Shown here piece after piece: positions 8,443-16,425 of a stretch of 64,000 nucleotides of DNA. Where the stretch lies: assembly GCA_027068085.1 (NCBI GenBank), contig JAMOUQ010000039.1:44515-108514 (forward strand). Direction: 5' to 3'. The translations under genes and the position numbers were made by a program. The notes under the pieces are model-generated. The model worked only from the letters and a program-made list of their open reading frames with translations, made no database searches and had not been told where the DNA came from. Position 1 is the first letter of the stretch, and the number at the start of each line of letters is the position of its first letter. The DNA is from Desulfobacteraceae bacterium (lineage in GTDB: Bacteria; Desulfobacterota; Desulfobacteria; Desulfobacterales; Desulfosarcinaceae).

Positions 8443-8930
8443 TTTACACCTTCCTCTGGGGCAGGTTCTGGTTTTCTGCCGCCGGCCGGCTCCCTGTCAG
8501 GCGCTGGCCGCTGGCTTGAAAAAGTAATAACAATCGGATACTAAACGCTATCCATTAAATAAAGGTTCCTTTTCGAACACACTTTGGCCGGATTGTCAAC
8601 AAGCTATTGCCGATTAATCCGCCACTGGCCGCAACACAATCCGAACCATGTGTTTTTATATGATATAAAAATAACAACGATCTCGATTTGAATCGATAGA
8701 TCGTGTTGCCGCACAGCATATCTCATATCGGCCGGATTTAGCAAGCGTTTAGCTACATTTTAGCTTTTTTATGCTGAACCGGGAACACTGCGACTTTGGT
8801 TCGACTACAATCATTCCTTGTTCTTGACCGGGCAGGCATGTTGGCCTTATATATTTTCAAAGCCACCGCTCCGGTGGTGCTTTTGCTGTTCGGCCGGCTC
8901 TTTATCCAAATTCAGCCAAAGGAGAAATAT
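8443..8930. promoter_or_regulatory. Divergent control region between oadGB and the BMP-ABC operon
   Basis: No gene is supported in this 488-bp AT-richer stretch. It contains an interrupted dyad at about 8675-8708 (core CGATCTCGATT / AATCG-AT-AGATCG) and a GC-rich hairpin at 8863-8877 followed by TTTT in the leader of the BMP gene. A TATGATATAAAA stretch near 8659 could hold a -10 element. An open frame upstream of 8931 has no ribosome site and is not credited. Confidence 0.5.
8859..8884 (+). terminator. Attenuator-like hairpin in the BMP leader
   Basis: CCACCG (8863-8868) pairs with CGGTGG (8872-8877) around a 3-nt loop, extended by AAAGC/GCTTT across a 2-nt bulge, and is followed by TTTTGC. 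It lies about 47 nt before the BMP start codon, so it could terminate early transcripts. Confidence 0.45.
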
Positions 8931-10085
8931 ATGCGCTTTTTTAAATTATTTGGATTGATTATCCTTGCCATTGCTGTTTCGGCTCCCGGCTCCATGGCCA
9001 AGACCAAAAAATTGAAAGCCGGATTTATATATGTGGGTCCGGTTGGCGATTACGGCTGGTCCCACGCCCATGACATGGGGCGCAAGTATGCCGAGCAAAA
9101 GCTGCCCTGGCTCAAGACCGTGTACATCGAATCGGTGGCCGAGGCAGACGCCAAGCGGATAATCAACCGCTTTGTCCAGGAACAGAAATGTGACGTGGTT
9201 TTTACCACCAGTTTCGGTTACATGCAGGACACCCTGGAGGCCGGCCGCCGTTATCCGAAAACGATATTCATGCATTGCTCCGGCTTCAAGCGGGCCAAAA
9301 ACGTTGGCACCTATTTCGTCGATCTTTACCAGGTTTATTATCTGAACGGCCTCATGGCCGGAGCCCTTACCAAGACCGGCAAGATCGGCTATGTTGCCGC
9401 CTTTCCAATTCCCGAGGTCGTACGTCACATCGACGCTTTTGCCCTGGGTATCAAGGCCGTCAATCCCAAGGCCAAGGTTCATGTCAAATGGATCTATGCC
9501 TGGTATGGGCCCGACAAGGCCAGGGAAGCCGCCGAGGCCCTGATAGCCGAAGGATGCGATGCCCTGGCCTTTACCGAAGACACCCCTTCGGTAATCGAGG
9601 TCGGGCAGGAGCATACCGAGAAAGGCAAGCAGATTTATACCTTCAGCCATTACAGTCCCATGCAGCCCTACGGCAAGGATTCGGTCGTTTCAGGCCAGCT
9701 GGTGGACTGGGGCGGATTGTATGTCGATATCCTGAAAGAGGTTTACCAGGGCAAATGGACCAACAAGGACAGGTGGTGGCTGGTGGGCCAGGGAGCCGCC
9801 ATTCTCGGAGGAAGCTTCAAGGAACCGGTCAATGCCAGGTTCGCCGGGGCGCTGAAGAAAGCCATGGTGGACACACCCGACCTTGGACGGCTTTCGGTCT
9901 ACGACCTGGTCATGGCCCGCTATGACCAGATGAAAAAGGTTCCGGCAGGTTTCGAGCCCTTCAGCGGTCCTGTCTACGACAACACCGGCAAGCTGCAGAT
10001 AGCCAAGGGAAAAAAGGCTTCCAAGGGTGAGCTGCTGAGCATCATGTATTACGTGGACAACATCGCAGGAAAGATACCCCATTGA
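8931..10085 (+). CDS. BMP-family (PnrA-like) ABC transporter substrate-binding protein
   Basis: Periplasmic binding protein of the basic membrane protein family, 384 residues. A signal peptide (MRFFKLFGLIILAIAVSAPGSMA) precedes the mature protein. Family features include the early GFIYVGPVGDYGWSHAHDMGR segment and GKIGYVAAFPIPEVVRHIDAFALGIKAVNP. Known members bind purine nucleosides (Treponema PnrA, Borrelia BmpD); the ligand here is inferred only. ATG at 8931 has AAAGGAG 6 nt upstream; the longer open frame from 8796 lacks a ribosome site. It is the first gene of a four-gene transporter operon and is followed by a hairpin plus T-run. Confidence 0.92.
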   Translation: MRFFKLFGLIILAIAVSAPGSMAKTKKLKAGFIYVGPVGDYGWSHAHDMGRKYAEQKLPWLKTVYIESVAEADAKRIINRFVQEQKCDVVFTTSFGYMQDTLEAGRRYPKTIFMHCSGFKRAKNVGTYFVDLYQVYYLNGLMAGALTKTGKIGYVAAFPIPEVVRHIDAFALGIKAVNPKAKVHVKWIYAWYGPDKAREAAEALIAEGCDALAFTEDTPSVIEVGQEHTEKGKQIYTFSHYSPMQPYGKDSVVSGQLVDWGGLYVDILKEVYQGKWTNKDRWWLVGQGAAILGGSFKEPVNARFAGALKKAMVDTPDLGRLSVYDLVMARYDQMKKVPAGFEPFSGPVYDNTGKLQIAKGKKASKGELLSIMYYVDNIAGKIPH

Positions 10086-10111
10086 ATTGCGGTAAGGTCC
10101 GGTCTGAATAA

Positions 10112-10144
10112 GGGGAGTTTGCAGCCGCAGCTCCCCGTCTTTTT
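10112..10144 (+). terminator. Hairpin with T-run between binding protein and ATPase genes
   Basis: GGGGAG (10112-10117) pairs with CTCCCC (10131-10136) and is followed by GTCTTTTT. Placed 26 nt after the BMP stop and about 57 nt before the ATPase start, it would lower expression of the membrane components relative to the binding protein. Confidence 0.65.
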
Positions 10145-10200
10145 GGCAGGTCGTCTTTGTTTTGGCGCTGTTTTGAGCCAGAACCAACGGAAACGGAATC

Positions 10201-11751
10201 ATGGTTTTCCCCGCCTCAAAGCCTAAAAGTTTCGAGCTGCTCGAAATGGTTGGTATTACCAAGTCGTTTCAGGATGTTGTGGTAAACGACGGTGTCGATC
10301 TGGAGCTGAAGGCCGGTCAGATTCTGGGCCTGCTGGGAGAAAACGGCGCCGGCAAAACCACCCTTATGAACATTCTTTACGGCCTGTACCAGCCCGACAG
10401 GGGTGTTGTCCGCATCAATGGCGAACCGGTGCGCATCAAGTCGCCCACCCACGCCATGAAACTGGGGATCGGCATGGTCCATCAGCACTTCATGCTTGTC
10501 GAAAACCACAGTGTGGCCGAAAACATCGCCCTGGCCTATGCGGGCACACCTTTCTTTTTTCCCCGGCGCAAGATCAAAGAGCGTATCGCAACCCTGGCGG
10601 CAGGCTTCAACTTCGATGTGGACCCGGACAGGCAAGTCTGGCAGCTTTCGGCCGGTGAACAGCAAAGGGTGGAAATAATCAAGGCCATGATAAACGGCGC
10701 CGGGGTGCTCGTCCTCGACGAACCCACTTCCGTGCTGACTCCCCGGGAAACCGGAGATTTGTTCGGGATGCTGCGCCGGATGCGCAGCCGCGGCCATGCC
10801 GTGATCCTTATCAGTCACAAGCTCGACGAGGTTCTCGATATCTGTGACCGGATACTTGTTCTGCGCAAGGGCAAGGTGGTGGGCCGGGCCGCTGCCGGCG
10901 ATGTGGGAAAACGCGATCTTGCAAGGATGATGGTGGGCCGGGAAGTGGTTTTTTCCATTGCCCGCGAGCCGATGCCGCGCAAGGAAGTGGTGCTGAGTGT
11001 CGATTCGGTGCGGGTGCGCAACGACAAGGGGCTGGTGGCTGTCGACGGGGTTTCCTTCCGGGTCTTCAGGAATGAAATTTTCGGCATCGCCGGTGTATCG
11101 GGAAACGGCCAGAAGGAGCTGGTGGAGGCTCTGACCGGTCTGCGGCCGGTGCAAGAGGGTAAACTGAGTGTAAACGGTTTTGACATCACCAATCATGATC
11201 CAAGGACCATCTTCGATCATGGCGTGGCCCACGTGCCGGAAGAAAGGATTAAGTTCGGTATCGCATCCGGCCTGAGCCTTTACGATAACAGTATCCTGAA
11301 GCAGCAGCATCTGGACAAGTTTTCCAGGCCTCCTTTTCTGGCCTACGCAAAGATAAAGGAACATGCCCGCCGGCTGGTGTCCGCATTCAAGGTAAAAGCG
11401 CCTTCCATCGATATCGCCACGGGCCATCTTTCAGGAGGCAACATTCAGAAGCTGATTTTGGGTCGCGAAATCAGTGAAAGACCGGCCCTGCTGGTGGCTG
11501 CCCATCCCACCCATGGCCTGGACGTGGGCGCCGCCGAATACCTGCGGCGCCAGCTTCTGGAGATAAGAAGACAGGGCGGCGCCGTCCTGCTGGTATCCGA
11601 GGATCTGGACGAGATTCTCGAGCTGTGCGACCGGGTGGCGGTGATGTTTCAGGGCCGCCTGATGGGGGTCGTCGAGCCGGATGATGCTCGCCGGGCCGAT
11701 ATCGGGCTGATGATGGCCGGCACGCCCGCCGGGGCCGGGGAGGCAGTCTGA
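10201..11751 (+). CDS. BMP-associated ABC transporter, double ATPase subunit
   Basis: A 516-residue protein with two fused ABC ATPase domains, the layout of sugar/nucleoside importers (RbsA/NupA type). The first domain has Walker A GENGAGKT (46-53), signature LSAGEQQRVE (about 149) and Walker B VLVLDEPTSVL. The second has the degenerate P-loop GVSGNGQKE (about 298) and signature LSGGNIQK (about 409), as is normal in this subfamily where one site is impaired. It powers uptake with the two permeases that follow. Its stop overlaps the start of the next gene by one base (TGATG), implying coupled translation. Confidence 0.94.
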   Translation: MVFPASKPKSFELLEMVGITKSFQDVVVNDGVDLELKAGQILGLLGENGAGKTTLMNILYGLYQPDRGVVRINGEPVRIKSPTHAMKLGIGMVHQHFMLVENHSVAENIALAYAGTPFFFPRRKIKERIATLAAGFNFDVDPDRQVWQLSAGEQQRVEIIKAMINGAGVLVLDEPTSVLTPRETGDLFGMLRRMRSRGHAVILISHKLDEVLDICDRILVLRKGKVVGRAAAGDVGKRDLARMMVGREVVFSIAREPMPRKEVVLSVDSVRVRNDKGLVAVDGVSFRVFRNEIFGIAGVSGNGQKELVEALTGLRPVQEGKLSVNGFDITNHDPRTIFDHGVAHVPEERIKFGIASGLSLYDNSILKQQHLDKFSRPPFLAYAKIKEHARRLVSAFKVKAPSIDIATGHLSGGNIQKLILGREISERPALLVAAHPTHGLDVGAAEYLRRQLLEIRRQGGAVLLVSEDLDEILELCDRVAVMFQGRLMGVVEPDDARRADIGLMMAGTPAGAGEAV

Positions 11752-12839
11752 TGGTGCGCGTATCGGTCTCGGCCCGGGGCGAGCTTTCTGCCGCGGCAGC
11801 CGGGTTGAATCTGCTGGGATCCCTGGCTGCCGGCATGGCGGCCATCAGCCTGGTCTTTGTTTTTTACGGAGTAGATCCCCTGGAGGCCTTTGGCAGCATC
11901 TTTGCCGGGTCCTTCGGCAGCCTTTACGGAATAAAGGAAACCGTCACCAAGGCCATTCCGCTGGTACTGATAGCCGCCGGGCTTGCCCTGGCTTTCAGGG
12001 CCAAGTTCTGGAATATCGGGGCCGAGAGCCAGTTGCTGATGGGGGCTATTTTCAGCACCTGGGTCGGCCTCAACTGGGGCCCGCACCTGCCTTCTTATGT
12101 GATCATCCCCCTGATGTTTGCCGCCGCCATGCTGGGCGGGGCCCTGTGGGGCATCATCCCGGCGGTGTTGAAATATAAGTTTGCCATCAACGAGGTGATT
12201 TCCACCCTCATGCTGAACTACATCTGTGCCGAGCTGACCACCCTCCTGGTGGTGGGGCCCTGGAAAGGAAAGACCAAGTTCGGCTTTCCCTATACCGATG
12301 ACCTGCCGCCGCAGGCGGTTTTGGGATTGTTGCCCGGCAGCAGCATCCACTACGTGACCCTGGCGGTGGCCGTGACCCTGGCGGTTGTCCTGGGGCTGCT
12401 GGTGTTCAAGACCCGGTTTGGCTACGAGCTGCGGGTGATCGGTGAAAATCCGAATGCCGCCCGTTATGCGGGAATAGATTTTTTGCGCACCACCATGGTG
12501 GTGATGGCCATCAGCGGGGCGGCCGCCGGCCTGGCAGGAGCAGGCGAGATTGCCGGCGTCCATCATCATCTCAGTTATCCGGACGCCATTTCGTCCGGCT
12601 ATGGCTATACGGCCATCATCGTTGCCTGGCTTGCCAAGCTCAACCCGTTTTACGTGGTGGTGGCCGGCTTCTTTTTTGCCGGTATTCTCGTCGGTGGCGA
12701 TGCCATTCAGATTTCCCTGGGGCTTCCGGCGGCCACGGTCAACGTGTTCAATGGTATTTTGCTGCTGTTTTTGATAATGGGAGATTATTTCGCCAGGAAC
12801 CGGGTGCGGCTGACCTGGATTGCGTCCGACAAGGGCTGA
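11751..12839 (+). CDS. BMP-associated ABC transporter permease 1
   Basis: Inner-membrane permease, 362 residues, of the BPD_transp_2 family (RbsC/NupP type), with about nine or ten hydrophobic segments. A conserved cytoplasmic stretch GYELRVIGENPNAARYAGI matches the coupling region of this family. The start ATG overlaps the ATPase stop. Forms a heterodimeric channel with the product of the gene 2 nt downstream. Confidence 0.93.
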   Translation: MVRVSVSARGELSAAAAGLNLLGSLAAGMAAISLVFVFYGVDPLEAFGSIFAGSFGSLYGIKETVTKAIPLVLIAAGLALAFRAKFWNIGAESQLLMGAIFSTWVGLNWGPHLPSYVIIPLMFAAAMLGGALWGIIPAVLKYKFAINEVISTLMLNYICAELTTLLVVGPWKGKTKFGFPYTDDLPPQAVLGLLPGSSIHYVTLAVAVTLAVVLGLLVFKTRFGYELRVIGENPNAARYAGIDFLRTTMVVMAISGAAAGLAGAGEIAGVHHHLSYPDAISSGYGYTAIIVAWLAKLNPFYVVVAGFFFAGILVGGDAIQISLGLPAATVNVFNGILLLFLIMGDYFARNRVRLTWIASDKG

Positions 12840-12841
12840 AC

Positions 12842-13762
12842 ATGGAAGAAATCATTACCTCCATCGCCCAGAGAACCCTGGTTGCCGGCACCCCCCTGCT
12901 GCTGGGAACGATCGGGGAAGTTATCTGCGAGCGCTCCGGCATCCTCAACCTCGGTGTCGAAGGCGCCATGTCCGTCGGTGCGGTCACCGCTTTCATCGTC
13001 ACCTTCAACACCCAAAGCATCTGGCTGGGAGTGGCCGCCGCCCTGGCTGCCGGAATGTTGTTTTGCCTGCTGCATGCGGCAGCTTCCATCAGCTTCCAGG
13101 CCAACCAGGTGGTTTCGGGCCTGGCCCTGACCATGTTGGGCCTGGGACTGTCGGGGCTGGCGGGAAAGCCCTATGTCGGCCGGCCCCTGGCGGAAAAAAT
13201 GAGCCCCCTGGCCGTCCCCGGCCTTTCCAAGATCCCTGTCCTGGGGCCCGTCTTTTTCAACCAGAGCCCTTTCTTTTATCTGGGCATCGGCTCTGCCCTT
13301 GCGGCCTGGTTCGTGCTCAGACATACAAGCCTGGGGATCAAGATCCGCTCGGCCGGCGAGAATCCCACGGCCACCGAGGCCCAGGGGGTCAATGTCAACA
13401 AGGTACGCTATTGGTGCGTGGTGGCGGGCGGGGCCTTCTATGGTCTTGCCGGTGCCAACCTGTCGATTTCCTATTCCAAGTCGTGGATCGAGGGCATGAC
13501 CGCCGGCAGGGGCTGGATTGTGATCGCCCTGACTATTTTTGCCCTCTGGAATCCGCTGCGGGCCATTTTGGGGGCGTTCTTGTTCGGCGGGATTTTCGTT
13601 CTCCAGTATCTTTTGCAGCCGCTTGGAATTTCGCCCAATTTTCTGGCCATGTTGCCGTATCTGGCAACCCTGCTGGTTCTGCTGGCCGGCGGGCTGCGTG
13701 ACAAACGCAAACTCAATGCCCCGGCCATGCTGGCCGAGCCTTACGTGCGAGGCCAAAGATAG
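12842..13762 (+). CDS. BMP-associated ABC transporter permease 2
   Basis: Second BPD_transp_2 permease, 306 residues, NupQ-like. Hydrophobic throughout, with the cytoplasmic motif LGIKIRSAGENPTATEAQGVNVNKVRY that mirrors the coupling motif of permease 1, and the early segment GEVICERSGILNLGVEGAM typical of this family. It starts 2 nt after permease 1, so the two are translated together. Ends the transporter proper; the selenoprotein gene follows after 66 nt. Confidence 0.93.
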   Translation: MEEIITSIAQRTLVAGTPLLLGTIGEVICERSGILNLGVEGAMSVGAVTAFIVTFNTQSIWLGVAAALAAGMLFCLLHAAASISFQANQVVSGLALTMLGLGLSGLAGKPYVGRPLAEKMSPLAVPGLSKIPVLGPVFFNQSPFFYLGIGSALAAWFVLRHTSLGIKIRSAGENPTATEAQGVNVNKVRYWCVVAGGAFYGLAGANLSISYSKSWIEGMTAGRGWIVIALTIFALWNPLRAILGAFLFGGIFVLQYLLQPLGISPNFLAMLPYLATLLVLLAGGLRDKRKLNAPAMLAEPYVRGQR

Positions 13763-13828
13763 TATTTTCCGCCCCGGCGGCCCAAGGGGCGACAGGTGCG
13801 CTGAATCTATAACGGATAGGAGGTTGCA

Positions 13829-14179
13829 ATGGCTAAATTCTTGTTCGTGCTGAGCAAAGATGACGTGGAAACGGCCACCCGCTGTTTCCAGTTTGCCCGC
13901 ATCGCCCATGAAAAAAAGCACGAGGTGAACCTTTTTTTCATCGACAGCGGCGTCATGTGGGCCGACAAGACCAGGGATTTCGACATGGCCACACCCACCG
14001 GGGACTGCGCCAACGACTACCTGCCGTATCTGGTGGAAAACGAGGTGCCCGTCTGGGTCTGAATCCCCTGTGCCAAGGCTCGTCAGGTTGACGAGCGGAA
14101 CTTTTTCCCCAACATGGCTTTAAGTGGCGGCCCCCACCTGATCGACATGGCGGCCGAAGCCAGGGTTTTCAATTTTTAA
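13829..14179 (+). CDS. DsrE-family selenoprotein (UGA = selenocysteine 78)
   Basis: A 116-residue DsrE/DsrF-like protein interrupted in frame by TGA at 14060-14062. The sequence before the TGA (MAKFLFVLSKDDVETATRCF... to LVENEVPVWV) is an N-terminal DsrE fold. The same frame continues for 38 codons to TAA at 14177, giving U-IPCAKARQVDERNFFP... and ending IDMAAEARVFNF, as expected for the DsrE C-terminus. The result is a U-x-x-C redox motif (Sec78, Cys81) where many homologues have C-x-x-C. A hairpin with a GGTT loop starts 15 nt after the TGA (see SECIS). AGGAGG lies 5 nt before ATG. DsrE-like selenoproteins are known from deltaproteobacteria. Likely a thiol/selenol sulfur-transfer or redox protein; partner unknown. 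Calling the gene 13829-14062 would truncate it. Confidence 0.92.
14078..14096 (+). promoter_or_regulatory. Bacterial SECIS element
   Basis: GCTCGTC (14078-14084) pairs perfectly with GACGAGC (14090-14096) around the loop AGGTT. The first loop G lies 23 nt after the TGA, within the spacing needed by SelB, and the GGT-containing apical loop is the SelB recognition feature. The element lies inside the coding sequence, as in bacterial selenoprotein mRNAs. Confidence 0.9.
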
Positions 14180-14187
14180 CCGGAAAA

Positions 14188-15135
14188 TCAGGCGCCGGCA
14201 GGCTGTTGATCGGCTTTTGACGGCCTGCCGGCATTGCTTTTGAAATTGAGGGAACCCGTCAGCCTGCGCAGACCTCCGTCGGCGATCAAGCGCAGGTGAT
14301 GGTCCAGCATGATGGCATCCCACATGTAGAAAAAGGTTTTCAGGGGTTCGTCAACCTTGTCCTTGTGGGTGAAAAAAATGCCTTCTTCTATCAGCCTTTC
14401 TTTTGAGAGCCCCTTTTCCAGGCCGGCGATTATCCTTTTTTCGCGTTGCTCTATTTTATCCAGAGCCCGGTCCCAGGCGGCCGCCGGATTCTTTCTGATA
14501 ATTCCGCCGTGGCTCGTAACCAGCAGCCGGACATCCATGGCCCGCAGGCGGCAGATGGATTCCACCATGGCGGCAAGATCGCAGTTGTGCCAGCCGTACC
14601 AGGGGCCGAAGCGGTCCAGCCCCATGTCGCCGCAAAAGAGAATGCCGCTTTCCGGGAACCAGAAGGAGCAGTGACCCGGTGAATGGCCGGGGGTGGCCAG
14701 GACCTCGATCCTGACCCGGCTCAGCCGGGAAAGGATTCCGGGATGATAGGTTGTTGCCGAGTCAAGGGGCTGAAAACCCAGAGAGTCTGTCACGAATCTG
14801 CGCCAGAGGCTTTCCAGGCCGCAGGGACGGGCCGTGGCTTCCATCAGGCAGTCGAGATTGCCAAGGATCAGGCGTTCTGCTTCCGGCACGCAGACGATGA
14901 TTCCCATGCCGGCCGCCGTGTTGACCCAGGCGGAATGGTCCAGGTGAAAATGGGTGACAAAGGCCATGTCCGGCCGCTGGCTGTCGAGAAATTTACCGGT
15001 ATGATCAGGGCCGAGGTTGGGATCGATGGTGATCTTCAGCTCGGCCTCGATCAGCAGCCCGGCGCAGGCCTGGTAGTTGGCCATGGATTCGGGTTCCAGA
15101 TAGAAGATGTTGTCACTCAGGGGGGTGATCTGCAT
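14188..15135 (-). CDS. MBL-fold metallohydrolase
   Basis: A 315-residue metallo-beta-lactamase fold hydrolase. The metal-binding motif HFHLDH is at 63-68; further ligands appear in ATPGHSPGHCSFW and GILFCGDMG, with a late TSHGG. The C-terminal helical extension (EKGLSKERLIEEGIFFTHKDKV...) resembles that of flexible glyoxalase II-like/lactonase-type enzymes; substrate is unknown. It is the last gene of the hisI-to-MBL run and is convergent with the selenoprotein gene, leaving only 8 nt between the two stops. Start ATG at 15135, AGAGG upstream. Confidence 0.88.
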   Translation of the reverse strand: MQITPLSDNIFYLEPESMANYQACAGLLIEAELKITIDPNLGPDHTGKFLDSQRPDMAFVTHFHLDHSAWVNTAAGMGIIVCVPEAERLILGNLDCLMEATARPCGLESLWRRFVTDSLGFQPLDSATTYHPGILSRLSRVRIEVLATPGHSPGHCSFWFPESGILFCGDMGLDRFGPWYGWHNCDLAAMVESICRLRAMDVRLLVTSHGGIIRKNPAAAWDRALDKIEQREKRIIAGLEKGLSKERLIEEGIFFTHKDKVDEPLKTFFYMWDAIMLDHHLRLIADGGLRRLTGSLNFKSNAGRPSKADQQPAGA

Positions 15136-15168
15136 GGCCGGGGGCCTCTGTGATTGGCGCGTGGTGGT

Positions 15169-15486
15169 TTACCCGGACTTTTTCCGGCGGATATTTTCCA
15201 GGTAGCTTTCCCATTCCATGGCAAGCAGTTGTTTCTTGTTGTTGTTGCACTGCTTGCAGGCCGGAACCACGTTGCCGCGGGTGCTCCTGCCGCCGCGTGC
15301 GATGGGGACGATATGGTCCATGGTCAGCTCCCCGGCCGGGGTGGGCCGGCCGCAGTAATGGCAGACGCCCTTGGCGCAGCGGCGTTTCCACCACTGGCTC
15401 TGGCGCAGCCGGCGGGCCTTGTTGCGCTCGGCCCTGATCCGGGACTCGTCCAGATCATAGGCGTATGGACCTGGTTCCGATTTCAT
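15169..15486 (-). CDS. HNH endonuclease domain protein
   Basis: A small HNH nuclease-like protein (105 residues from ATG 15486). The domain reads CHYCGRP, then LTMDHIVPIARGG, then GNVVPACKQCNNNKK: two zinc-binding CxxC pairs enclosing the HNH (D-H-I-V-P... N... N) core. Such stand-alone HNH proteins are common in bacteria and mostly uncharacterised. A TTG at 15522, abutting the upstream gene's stop, is an alternative start that would add 12 residues; neither start has a good ribosome site. Lies between the ATP-grasp and MBL genes. Confidence 0.8.
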   Translation of the reverse strand: MKSEPGPYAYDLDESRIRAERNKARRLRQSQWWKRRCAKGVCHYCGRPTPAGELTMDHIVPIARGGRSTRGNVVPACKQCNNNKKQLLAMEWESYLENIRRKKSG

Positions 15487-15522
15487 GGAAGGGTAGTTTA
15501 GCGCGGGCAGGGAAAAATGCAA

Positions 15523-16398
15523 CTAGTTTGATGGGGACGGTTCTGATGCCACCTTCAGGCCGCGGCGACCCAGCCAGGCATCGATTTCTGCCACCAGCAG
15601 GCGGTAGAAATCTTCCGATCCGCCCAGCCCGCTGCGGCCGAAATAGTAGTTGATTTCAAGAAACAGGGGCCGGATCTTTCCACGGGCCAGCTCCTCTTGG
15701 TTGAAAAGCAGGTCGAAACCGGCAAGCTGGATGCCTGCCTGCCGGCAAAGTCCGGCCACCGCCAGCCGGCCGGCCCGTTGCAGGCGCGGTGCTGAAAAAT
15801 GGTCCAGGAAGGCTCCCTGCCGCAGGTTGGCCGGCTGCGGTTTTTCAGAATCGAGCCGGCGCCAGTAGGAAAGGAGCCGCCGGCCGATGACCACCACCCG
15901 CAGGCAGCGGTTGCGGCAGGGCACAAGTTGCTGGATGACAAATCCGGGCCGGCCGGACTCTTCGAATTTGGCCGCTTTTTTTATGGCCAACGACAGTTGG
16001 CCGGGGCCATCGATGGGAAAGACCGTTTCGCCTTCACCGCCCCAGTCGAGCTTGAGGATCATGGGATAGCAGATGGCTTCGGCCACGGACCGGCCGGGAA
16101 AGCGCTTTTGGAACTCGGCCAGGGAGCCGAAGGCCAGGGTTTTGGGGTGATCCACGCCCAGGGTGGCAAAAAGCCGGGCCTGGCCTACCTTGCCGGGATA
16201 GTCGAAGCGGGGGTCCATTAGGGGAAACACGTTGGGACAGTTGTCCCGGGCCATCCGGTAAAGGGAGCGGCCGCATCCCTGGGGCAGGATCACGGCCGAG
16301 GCCCTGCCGATGGCCTCCAGGTCGGAATCTCCCGGTTCACGGCCGGCGCATATGATGTTACGGTCGGCCTCATAGATGGGATGAAAGGAAACGATCAT
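15523..16398 (-). CDS. ATP-grasp domain protein (RimK-like)
   Basis: A 291-residue ATP-grasp enzyme related to RimK/glutathione synthetase-type ligases. Visible are the lysine-bearing strand YPMILKLDWGGEGETVF, the hinge segment GRPGFVIQQLVPCRNRCLRVVVIG, and the metal-binding FLEINYYFGRSG near the end, where E-x-N supplies Mg ligands. It probably forms an amide or thioester bond on an unknown acceptor. It lies 27 nt after era in the same direction; the HNH gene follows directly. Confidence 0.82.
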   Translation of the reverse strand: MIVSFHPIYEADRNIICAGREPGDSDLEAIGRASAVILPQGCGRSLYRMARDNCPNVFPLMDPRFDYPGKVGQARLFATLGVDHPKTLAFGSLAEFQKRFPGRSVAEAICYPMILKLDWGGEGETVFPIDGPGQLSLAIKKAAKFEESGRPGFVIQQLVPCRNRCLRVVVIGRRLLSYWRRLDSEKPQPANLRQGAFLDHFSAPRLQRAGRLAVAGLCRQAGIQLAGFDLLFNQEELARGKIRPLFLEINYYFGRSGLGGSEDFYRLLVAEIDAWLGRRGLKVASEPSPSN

Positions 16399-16425
16399 CG
16401 TTTGCCCACAAGCAAGACGGCATCG

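Noticed and set aside
8796..8930. Upstream extension of the BMP binding protein
   Set aside because: No ribosome site, and it would place the signal peptide 45 residues inside the protein.
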